From contig JAIRQO010000039.1 in the NCBI GenBank assembly GCA_031256435.1, forward strand, positions 1 to 64,000: a stretch of DNA of 64,000 nt. Reading direction: 5' to 3'. The notes below the pieces were generated by a model. The model was not told the origin of the DNA and did not search any database. It saw nothing but the letters and a program-made list of their open reading frames with translations. Source of the stretch: Cellulomonadaceae bacterium. Lineage in GTDB: Bacteria; Actinomycetota; Actinomycetes; Actinomycetales; Cellulomonadaceae. The position numbers and the translations under genes are program-made. The number at the start of each line of letters is the position of its first letter. Position 1 is the first letter of the stretch. This document shows positions 45,611 to 52,765 of this stretch, one piece after another.

Positions 45611-45742
45611 GTGCGCAAAGCCATCGCCCTCATCCTCGCAGCCCTCGCCATCATTGCCGGAGGTGCGGCAGCATCACCACACACCACCCCACCCCATCAC
45701 ACCGTGGTAGAAGCCTGCCACTGCAGCCACTGCTGGAACTAG
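45611..45742 (+). CDS. Small exported peptide II with C-terminal CxCxxCWN tail (candidate signal)
   Basis: A 43-residue peptide starting with GTG 45611, with an excellent AAAGGAGAT ribosome binding site. A signal peptide (MRKAIALILAALAIIAGGAA, cleavage likely after the Ala run near residue 21) precedes a His/Pro/Thr segment and the tail VVEACHCSHCWN. The stop lies 16 bases before the YiiX-like gene, so it is the first gene of a three-gene operon, divergent from regulator II. The matching layout at 29169-30420, with a tail MACMNCFR, supports a real paralogous peptide family. A secreted signal or metal- or redox-sensitive peptide is possible; the Cys/His cluster could bind metal. Confidence 0.7.
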   Translation: MRKAIALILAALAIIAGGAAASPHTTPPHHTVVEACHCSHCWN

Positions 45743-45758
45743 AATCAAGGAGAAAGAC

Positions 45759-46556
45759 ATGTTGCCGTTCAGGGAACACTCATTGCACATTGCCGTTGGT
45801 GAAACCAGCCCACGGAGAATGACCATTATTCGCGGGTGGGTTGCGGTGGTCACCGCTGGCATGTTGATCACGTCCACGGGTCCCGCTTTCGCCTCTAGTG
45901 GAAGCGCACGCATTGACGATGGATTTGAGGCAGCGCTCATTGTTCTGTTGGATCGAAATCCAGGGACAACGCGAGATGAAATGATTGAGGCAGCCACCGT
46001 TGTGGCTACCGAAAGCGGTCAGGTGATGAGAGAAGTCATTGTGGCAGCGGCGCGAGAAGCAGAGGCTCAGGAACTTCCCGAGGGAGGCGATGGAACACGC
46101 CTTGGTGTTGGAGCGGATATTGTTATTCCTGCGAGTAATTTCAAGGGGGATGTTTTCTATAGCCCAGTATCAACACTTGGTGTCACCCATGGCCACTCGG
46201 GCATTTTCTCGACGCTGCAGACAATAGTTGAGGCACCTGGTCCCGGGAAGCAGGTTCGGAATACGAACCGTAGCAATGTCAAGGTTGCATCGGGATCCCA
46301 CCAGCAGGTGGTGAACACTACTCAGGCTAAGCGCGATAAGGCAGTGACCAAAGCACTAACCTTTGTGGGGCGTGCGTACAACTTGAATTTTGCATTCAAC
46401 AAAACTGCCAATGGTGCGATGAACTGTTCACAGGTAGTGTGGGTAGCGTATAAAGATGGCTCCGGAATTGACCTTGATGCCAACGGAGGAAACGGTGTTT
46501 ACCCGATTGACATCAAGAACTCATCACACACCTCAACCTATCGAATTGTGAAGTAG
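45759..46556 (+). CDS. YiiX-like NlpC/P60-superfamily exported hydrolase
   Basis: A 265-residue exported protein. The signal region is late (WVAVVTAGMLITSTGPAFA, residues 27-45). The C-terminal part has the order of a permuted papain-like NlpC/P60 domain: GDVFYSP then THGHSGIF (His144/His146), and later NGAMNCSQVVWVAY (Cys223) with GIDLDANGG. Members of this superfamily hydrolyse peptidoglycan peptides, amides or lipids; the substrate is unknown. AAGGAG lies 6 bases before ATG 45759. It is translated from the same mRNA as peptide II and the next lipoprotein. Confidence 0.78.
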   Translation: MLPFREHSLHIAVGETSPRRMTIIRGWVAVVTAGMLITSTGPAFASSGSARIDDGFEAALIVLLDRNPGTTRDEMIEAATVVATESGQVMREVIVAAAREAEAQELPEGGDGTRLGVGADIVIPASNFKGDVFYSPVSTLGVTHGHSGIFSTLQTIVEAPGPGKQVRNTNRSNVKVASGSHQQVVNTTQAKRDKAVTKALTFVGRAYNLNFAFNKTANGAMNCSQVVWVAYKDGSGIDLDANGGNGVYPIDIKNSSHTSTYRIVK

Positions 46557-46565
46557 GGCAACCCC

Positions 46566-47909
46566 ATGTTCAATGTCACAACGAGCGTATCCACGAGTCA
46601 GCGCGGGTACGCTCGTGTGCGTTGGTGGCATGCCGTCACTGGAGCAGTGGCCATTGCTCTCCCCCTCAGTGGATGTGCCGCTCATGGACGGAACACGGTA
46701 TCTCAATTGCAAGAGGTGGATTGGGAATCCGTTGTTGCCGTGGCGGTGATGGCTCCTCAGGCGTCGACCAACTGGCTCGGTGGCGGAGGCCAGGTAACAG
46801 TAATGAATCGCGACGGCTCTACGGCGGTAGTTTCCATGTCCGCGATGGACGTGGGAGCGGCATCGTGGACAAATCACGGCCTGATCTTCTCTGACCAGCA
46901 CCATGATTACCTTATTGAGGGAGACGGGTCCGTCAGCGCGTTTGAGTCATTAAAACCTGACTACCAGGATGGCCTGGTTTCCCTCGATAACGGCACACGT
47001 GTGGGCTTCTTCAACGGTGGTTACGCCGATGACGGCTCCTACGATGAGGTGGTCACCACCATTGATCACTCGGGTTCCACGCAGCACAGGTCAACGGAAT
47101 GGTCACAGGTCTTTGCCGCGTGCGGAAACTCCGCCTACGGAATAGCGCAAATTATCCCCGAGGGAAGCCCTCAACACACCACGTTGTCAATGCGCATCCT
47201 ACTCAGTGACGGCAAACCGGCAGACCGCGGCATCGCCACCCACACGTCGGCCTTTTCTGAGACGGCTTTTGCTGCACCCGCCGTCCCATGTCTCGACGAT
47301 GAAATCGTGTTCATCTCCTCACAAGATGTAGCAACAGGATCACTGAACAGAGTGCCTGCCACGGATTCTCCTTATCGAGACCCTGACTCGGGTTTTGAAT
47401 GCCAACTCGTCAATGACGGATATGGCCATCTCAGTTGCCCTACGGTAGAACGGTGGAACGTGAGAACGGGACAACGACTGATTGTGCCCATCCAAACCAC
47501 GGGCGTCCCCGGTGTTGACTGGTCTGAGAACTCTGCATACTTGGCTCGTTATGATCAGAACTCCCTGGTGGAAGGATTCCTGTACTGGCTCCATCCCAGT
47601 GGGGTTCTCCTGCAAACAGACATTTCCAATGGGCACACTGCAACGTTGGCAACCTTGCCGGGAACGGAATTGAACCTAGGTGACTTCCTCACGGGCAACG
47701 TTGACTACCTGGTGGATATCCAAGATTCAGTGATGTCAGTGCTCCGCTTCAGCCCCAATGGCAAGGGCACGTTCCCCACCGAAATCCTGAGCTACGCGAT
47801 CCCTGACGGCGCTCTCGTTTCCCGCACCGAATTTCCCGAATTCCTTCGCGATAATAGTGCGAACTACATTGTCCGAAGCATCGCCGTCAACCCAACTTTG
47901 ACCCTGTAA
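46566..47909 (+). CDS. Lipoprotein of the peptide II operon, beta-propeller-like
   Basis: A 447-residue lipoprotein (lipobox LPLSGC, Cys37). The mature part has repeating short strands with Trp/Asp turns (SWTNHGLIFSDQHHDYLIEGDGS; NGGYADDGSYDEVV) that could form a beta-propeller, with no named family. It starts 9 bases after the YiiX-like gene. A CTGTAACGA/TCGTTACAG hairpin overlaps its stop codon and ends the operon. Codon use resembles that of the preceding accessory genes. Confidence 0.75.
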   Translation: MFNVTTSVSTSQRGYARVRWWHAVTGAVAIALPLSGCAAHGRNTVSQLQEVDWESVVAVAVMAPQASTNWLGGGGQVTVMNRDGSTAVVSMSAMDVGAASWTNHGLIFSDQHHDYLIEGDGSVSAFESLKPDYQDGLVSLDNGTRVGFFNGGYADDGSYDEVVTTIDHSGSTQHRSTEWSQVFAACGNSAYGIAQIIPEGSPQHTTLSMRILLSDGKPADRGIATHTSAFSETAFAAPAVPCLDDEIVFISSQDVATGSLNRVPATDSPYRDPDSGFECQLVNDGYGHLSCPTVERWNVRTGQRLIVPIQTTGVPGVDWSENSAYLARYDQNSLVEGFLYWLHPSGVLLQTDISNGHTATLATLPGTELNLGDFLTGNVDYLVDIQDSVMSVLRFSPNGKGTFPTEILSYAIPDGALVSRTEFPEFLRDNSANYIVRSIAVNPTLTL

Positions 47910-47929
47910 CGAAGGAAACCTCGTTACAG
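47904..47929 (+). terminator. Hairpin ending the peptide II operon
   Basis: CTGTAACGA (including the TAA stop) and TCGTTACAG form a perfect 9-base-pair stem with an 8-base loop. No U-run follows. Confidence 0.55.
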
Positions 47930-48051
47930 AGCAGACGCCGTGCCACCACCAGCGCAGCCCCACTAGCATTTGCGGCGGCGGGTATTGGCTAGGGTGGCAA
48001 TGACGCCCTACTGTCCGCGAAAGCAATCCAGGCACGGACACTACGGCATGG

Positions 48052-48069
48052 TAGGATGAGTGGTAGGAT
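48052..48069 (+). promoter_or_regulatory. Tandem TAGGAT elements before the toxin-antitoxin operon
   Basis: GGTAGGATGAGT and GGTAGGATAACG are repeated with a 12-base period. TAGGAT is at 48052-48057 and 48064-48069; the second ends 6 bases before ATG 48076, fitting a leaderless start. The duplication may also be an operator for the antitoxin. Confidence 0.5.
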
Positions 48070-48075
48070 AACGCC

Positions 48076-48321
48076 ATGAGCCAGATGACCCTCAAGAAAT
48101 CAGTCACCATTCCGGAAGATGTGTTCCGCGAAACCCAAAGCTTCAATCCGAACTTGTCCGAGTACACCACCAGGGCGCTGCGTAATCAGATTGAGCAGGA
48201 CAAACTTGCCACCCTCGTCGAATATCACGAAAGCAAATACGGCCCCGTTTCTGACGATGTGATGGCGCGCGTGATTGCTGATCGTCATGCGGCTGACCGA
48301 ATGGTTGGCTTCGTTCGGTGA
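48076..48321 (+). CDS. Antitoxin (VapB-like)
   Basis: An 81-residue protein. The N-terminus (MTLKKSVTIPEDVFRETQ) is like ribbon-helix-helix DNA-binding antitoxins; the C-terminal half is charged and helical, as expected for toxin binding. Its stop overlaps the GTG start of the PIN-domain gene (GTGA), the normal coupled order of VapBC pairs. Autoregulation through the tandem TAGGAT region is likely but inferred. Confidence 0.82.
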   Translation: MSQMTLKKSVTIPEDVFRETQSFNPNLSEYTTRALRNQIEQDKLATLVEYHESKYGPVSDDVMARVIADRHAADRMVGFVR

Positions 48322-48740
48322 CGCGACGCAGAGTCCCGCGAGACCATGCGGCTCGCGTGGTGGTTTTTGATTGCCAGGCGCTCGCAAGGGCAGTGACGGG
48401 CGACGAGTACCTCCGGGGCGTGATCCGGTTGGCAAAGCAGGAGAACTCTCCCGTTGTGGTCTCGGTAGCCACCATGGTGGAGGTGATCCACCCCAGGATT
48501 GACACTCGCGAGTTACGGTACGTACTCTCGCTCATCAGGCTGGTTGACGTGACAGCCGATATTGCCCGGAGTGCGAGTGAGTTGCTCAGCGCCGCAGGTC
48601 TACACGGCCACACGCATGCGCTCGATTCCTTTGTTTGTGCCACCGCCTTGGCGTCACAGGGTCACCCGACGATTTACACCTCGGATCTAGGTGATGTGCA
48701 GCGCCTCGTGGGCAACCGCGCCTCCGTGATCCGGGTGTAA
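48318..48740 (+). CDS. PIN-domain toxin (VapC-like)
   Basis: A 140-residue protein with PIN-domain acidic residues: VVVFDCQALARAV near the N-terminus, MVEVIHP in the middle, HALDSFVCATAL and YTSDLGDVQRL towards the end. PIN toxins are magnesium-dependent RNases that cut tRNA or rRNA. The start is GTG 48318. It is translationally coupled to the antitoxin. Confidence 0.85.
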   Translation: MTRRRVPRDHAARVVVFDCQALARAVTGDEYLRGVIRLAKQENSPVVVSVATMVEVIHPRIDTRELRYVLSLIRLVDVTADIARSASELLSAAGLHGHTHALDSFVCATALASQGHPTIYTSDLGDVQRLVGNRASVIRV

Positions 48741-48753
48741 CGTCCCGCGCTGT

Positions 48754-49839
48754 TTATGGGATGGGGCGGACAGCGGTTTTCTGGAGGCCACGGTAGTGGT
48801 GGAGTGAGGTGATGTGGCCTCCAACGCCGGGGGCCTCCTCCAGGATCTTGCCGTTGCCAAGGTAGATGGCGCAGTGGTTGATTTTCCCGCCGCCGATGGC
48901 GTAAAACACCACGTCACCGCGCTTAAGGTTCTTCAGGTTGACGTGCTTCAGCCGCGAGAGCGCCGCCAAGTTTCGTGACGAGCGCCACGCCGGGAGCGCA
49001 TGATTCACGGTGGTGTTGGGCTTGGGATCAATCCCCACCGAGTAGAGCGCCTGGAGGATGATTCCTGAACAATCGCCGCCTTGCTCGGGCAGGTTAGCGC
49101 CGCCCCAGATGTACCGCTTCCCCTGGTACTCGGCCGCCGTGGCAATGAAGGTCTCGATGATCTGCTTGCGAGACATGCGCGGCGTCACCACCACCGGATG
49201 CTGGTAGCAATCAATCTCTTTCCAGTCCTTGGCTGTGAATCCCATGGCCAGCCACGTTTTTTTGTTAACAACCCCGGTGGCCTTCAGGTCGTGCTTCCTC
49301 TGGAACGTCCGCACCTTGGAGCGCAACAGCGGACTCATGGATTGCAGACGCTGCGTCACCTTGAACTTATCCGCCACCATCTGGACCTTCAGGCCGTTCA
49401 TCCCGGGCGTGAGATTGAAACCGCAGCCCTCCAACGCGGGCAGCCCCTCGTAATGAATCTGCCGGTACTTGCGGGGAACCTGATACTTGGCGGCGATGCT
49501 GAACGTGGTTTTCCCCGTCACGCTCGATAACTTGATGCGCCCAAATTGAAACTTCTGCGCGTAGCCATCCTTGGTGGCGTATTGATTCCCTATCGGCTCC
49601 CCCAACGCAGAGTTTTCCGCACCGAGTTTGGTGTATCGCCGCAGGATTTTCCCCTTCACGGTGAATTGCGGGGTGCCCGTTGCTTCGGCTTGTGGGTCGG
49701 TCTGATTTTTTCCCGACGACGATGCTGCGGCTGAATTTTCCTTAGCCGTGGCACTCGCAGTGCCCACACCGCACACGAGTCCGAGGGCCAGCAGCGTTGC
49801 TACTACGCCGCGTACCGGTACGCGATACCGTGCGCGCAT
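48754..49839 (-). CDS. NlpC/P60 cell-wall hydrolase with LGFP-like and peptidoglycan-binding modules
   Basis: A 361-residue secreted enzyme. A signal peptide (VVATLLALGLVCGVGTASA) is followed by an LGFP-like repeat (LGAENSALGEPIGNQYATKDG), a peptidoglycan-binding helical domain (VRTFQRKHDLKATGVVNKKTW) and an NlpC/P60 peptidase with GGDCSGIILQALY (Cys), KRGDVVFY and INHCAIYLGNG (His). It should cut peptidoglycan stem peptides. ATG 49839 is chosen to place the signal peptide near the start. Two TGGCCA boxes lie upstream at 49894-49899 and 49906-49911. Confidence 0.88.
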   Translation of the reverse strand: MRARYRVPVRGVVATLLALGLVCGVGTASATAKENSAAASSSGKNQTDPQAEATGTPQFTVKGKILRRYTKLGAENSALGEPIGNQYATKDGYAQKFQFGRIKLSSVTGKTTFSIAAKYQVPRKYRQIHYEGLPALEGCGFNLTPGMNGLKVQMVADKFKVTQRLQSMSPLLRSKVRTFQRKHDLKATGVVNKKTWLAMGFTAKDWKEIDCYQHPVVVTPRMSRKQIIETFIATAAEYQGKRYIWGGANLPEQGGDCSGIILQALYSVGIDPKPNTTVNHALPAWRSSRNLAALSRLKHVNLKNLKRGDVVFYAIGGGKINHCAIYLGNGKILEEAPGVGGHITSLHHYRGLQKTAVRPIP

Positions 49840-50033
49840 CAGGGGACCCCATTCCCGAATCGTGATCCGCCGGTGCTGAATCACCGGGGACTCTGGCCAT
49901 TCTCCTGGCCACTGACCACTTTACTGGGCGAGCATTGCCACGGGTTCGGCGGCGTCCGTGGGTGACGAAAGCGTTATTGAACCGGTGCACAGTTCAACCG
50001 GTGTACGTGTCAGCCAACTACGCCGTCTGCCTG

Positions 50034-52046
50034 TTAGCCAGCCAAAGGCAGGGTGAGGGTGGCCGCACCTTCGGTGCTGACGCGGACCGGCACGCCCCAG
50101 TCCTGCTGGGCGAGGTGGCACGCGGGGAACTCGGTGGCGGGATCATCATCGCAACTGGCGGCGCGCGCTGTCACGTGGAGCACGCCCTCCACGACCTGCG
50201 GGTTGATGACAAGATCACGGGTCAGCGCAGTCCCGGCGCCGTCACCCCCGGCGAGCAGTTCAGCCGGGGTGGCGGACACTTTCAACGATGTGGCAGGGCC
50301 CCATCGCTCGTCGATTTTCTGGCCGGGTGCCGGGGTAAAGGGGACCTCCAACCGGAGGTTGCCGGGAGCAATGAGGGTGGCGGGGCGCTGGGTTTCCTTG
50401 GCACCCTCGTTGAGGATCTCGCCGCTCAGATCGGCGGGAAGGGCAATGCGCGTGAGGCGATGCGCAGCACTTTCCACCACCACCAGCGTGATCTGGTCAT
50501 CTCCGTGGTGTTCCACCAGGATGTCCGAAGGCTCAGCCAGTCCGGTGGCCAGCGTGGTGAGGTGCCCCTGCGCGTACCGACGGATGGCTCCATTGTAGGT
50601 ATCGGCGATGACTACAGATTCGTCGGGCAAAACGGCAAGGCCTAACGGGTGTTGGAGCCGCGCCGATGACGCTGGACCGTCCACGAGGCCAAAATCAAAC
50701 AGGCCCGTTCCCACCGGCGTGGTGGTCACGCCGGTTTCGGTGACGTGGCGGAGCGCGGACGTTTCCGAATCGGCAATCCACAGGCCGTCCTGGCTGGCCG
50801 CGAGTCCGCTGGGTTGGGCGAACCACGCTGTGGTGGGCGAGCCGTCCACCAGGCCCTCGTTCATGGTGCCGACCCAGAGGCGGATGGTGTGGGCTGCTGG
50901 ATCGAAGAGCCAGAGGGTGTGGTGGCCTGCCATGGCAGCAACGAATCCTTGGGCTGGCTCGAACCACTGGACGTCCCACGGTGAGGACAGGCGGACGCTG
51001 CGTGCGGGATAGGTGGCGCTGGGCGTGAACGGTCCGGTGGTTCCCGTGACGTTTTCCAGGCCGCCCACCAGGAACTGTTCGCCGGTGCCTGCCACGGTGG
51101 TGACTGTGCCGTCACCCAGGCGGATTCCGCGCAGGGCGTGGTTGACGGTGTCAGCAACGAGGACGTCATAGCCGAGGTTGGCGCGCAGGTGTTCTGGGAC
51201 AAGGCAGAGGCCGTTGGGTTCGCTGAAGGTGGCACCGGGCGTGGTTTCGAGACGTTCGCTAGGCGAACCCTCAACCGATGCGAGCGGGAGCAAGGTGCCC
51301 TCCTGACTCGGCTCGCTGTCAGTAAAGCCGCGCTGACCAGTGCCGATGCGACGAATCAGCGTGGTGCCATCCGGCTCCAGTTCCACAATACTGTGGTGAC
51401 CCGCATCGGACACCAGCAGATTGCCGCCGGGAAGCGCTACCGCTTTGGACGGGAACCGCAAAGTCCCCTCGCGCGGAGGCGGCGGAACATAGGGTCCCGA
51501 GCCACGGTGCAGCGTGCCGCGCTCGGAATGTTCCGTGACGAGTTGCTTGACCAGGGCCTCGAGCGCTGAGGCGTGCCCCTCCCCCGCCATCTGGGCCACG
51601 ATGTACCCTTCCGGATCGATGACTACGAGGGTAGGCCAGGCGCGTGCTCCGTACGCCTGCCAGGTCTGGAGCGCGGGATCGTCGAGCACGGGATGGTGAA
51701 CCTCGTAGCGCTCCACGGCATCCTTGAGCGCCTGCGGATCGGCCTCATGGTCAAACTTGGGGCTGTGTACGCCGACGAGCACCACCTCGTCAGGGTAGGC
51801 GAGTTCCAGCGGGCGAAGCTCGTCGAGAACGTGCAGACAGTTGATACAGCAGAACGTCCAGAAGTCTAGAATCACAATCTTGCCGCGCAGGCTTTCCAGG
51901 GTGACGGGCTCGCCCCCGGTGTTCAACCAGCCGCGTCCGCGGAGTTCCGAGGCGCGCACACGGGAGAGACGCGATGTGCTGGTACCGGGCTTGCCGGTGC
52001 TGGAGGTGCTGGTGCTGCGGTTACTGGTACTGGGAGTGCTGACCAT
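50034..52046 (-). CDS. NHL-repeat protein with thioredoxin-like domain
   Basis: A 670-residue protein. A Ser/Thr-rich start (residues 1-27) precedes a thioredoxin/AhpC-TSA-like domain with the redox motif FCCINC (Cys67-Cys70) and LVVIDPEGYIVAQMAGEG. From about residue 170 on, NHL repeats form a beta-propeller (FPSKAVALPGGNLLVSDAGHHSI; GLCLVPEHL...DVLVADTVNHALRGI). Similar proteins in other bacteria, and human NHLRC2, share this order; the function is poorly known. GACAAT lies near the start but no strong ribosome binding site is seen. No signal peptide, so it seems cytoplasmic. Confidence 0.88.
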   Translation of the reverse strand: MVSTPSTSNRSTSTSSTGKPGTSTSRLSRVRASELRGRGWLNTGGEPVTLESLRGKIVILDFWTFCCINCLHVLDELRPLELAYPDEVVLVGVHSPKFDHEADPQALKDAVERYEVHHPVLDDPALQTWQAYGARAWPTLVVIDPEGYIVAQMAGEGHASALEALVKQLVTEHSERGTLHRGSGPYVPPPPREGTLRFPSKAVALPGGNLLVSDAGHHSIVELEPDGTTLIRRIGTGQRGFTDSEPSQEGTLLPLASVEGSPSERLETTPGATFSEPNGLCLVPEHLRANLGYDVLVADTVNHALRGIRLGDGTVTTVAGTGEQFLVGGLENVTGTTGPFTPSATYPARSVRLSSPWDVQWFEPAQGFVAAMAGHHTLWLFDPAAHTIRLWVGTMNEGLVDGSPTTAWFAQPSGLAASQDGLWIADSETSALRHVTETGVTTTPVGTGLFDFGLVDGPASSARLQHPLGLAVLPDESVVIADTYNGAIRRYAQGHLTTLATGLAEPSDILVEHHGDDQITLVVVESAAHRLTRIALPADLSGEILNEGAKETQRPATLIAPGNLRLEVPFTPAPGQKIDERWGPATSLKVSATPAELLAGGDGAGTALTRDLVINPQVVEGVLHVTARAASCDDDPATEFPACHLAQQDWGVPVRVSTEGAATLTLPLAG

Positions 52047-52148
52047 GCGCCTATTGTCCCGATGCCGTGGCAGGCCGGGAAACGCGCGGCCCGTGGTGAT
52101 CCTTGCGGGCAGGGGTTGGTGCATGGTCCCACCCTGTAGGATGTCACC

Positions 52149-52736
52149 ATGACACGGAGAGCCCTGATTATTGTTGATGTTCAACCCACATTCTGCGAGG
52201 GTGGTGAACTCGGGGTGGACGGCGGCAACGCCGTGGCCGAGCGGATTGCCGCGTATGTGGCCGCGCATCGTGACCGGTATGCGCTGGTGGCCACCACCCA
52301 GGATTGGCACGTGGATCCCGGAACCCACTTCTCAGACACGCCGGACTTTGTGGACACGTGGCCACCCCACGGCATTGCTGAATCCAAGAACGCCCTGCTT
52401 CACCCTGCGTTAAGCGCCGTGAATGCTGACGTCACCATTAAGAAGGGTCGGTTTACTGCCGGATATTCGGGTTTTGAGGGGGTAGATGAGCATGACGTTC
52501 TCCTGGCCGACATCCTGCGGCAGAACGCGATTGAAGCACTGGACGTGGTGGGCATTGCCGAATCGCATTGCGTGAAGCACACCGCTCTCGATGGCGTGGA
52601 TGAAGGATGGGCGGTGCGGGTGCTGACGGACCTGACCGTGCCCGTGTCCGCAGAGTTGGGCGAGGTGGCCGAGGTGGAGATGGCTACCGCTGGGGTGGAG
52701 TTGGTGGAGAGTGCGGCGCTAGAGAGTGCGGAATAG
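52149..52736 (+). CDS. pncA: Nicotinamidase (isochorismatase family)
   Basis: A 195-residue enzyme converting nicotinamide to nicotinate for NAD salvage. The catalytic triad is Asp10 (IVDVQPTF), Lys98 or Lys99 (TIKKGRF) and Cys141 (ESHCVKHT); the metal site is QDWHVDPGTH (Asp52, His54, His60). TAGGAT (52137-52142) ends exactly 6 bases before ATG 52149 and there is no ribosome binding site, a leaderless pattern. It is divergent from the NHL protein. Confidence 0.93.
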   Translation: MTRRALIIVDVQPTFCEGGELGVDGGNAVAERIAAYVAAHRDRYALVATTQDWHVDPGTHFSDTPDFVDTWPPHGIAESKNALLHPALSAVNADVTIKKGRFTAGYSGFEGVDEHDVLLADILRQNAIEALDVVGIAESHCVKHTALDGVDEGWAVRVLTDLTVPVSAELGEVAEVEMATAGVELVESAALESAE

Positions 52737-52765
52737 GCGTTGCTGCTGGGATCAACCCACCTGCG

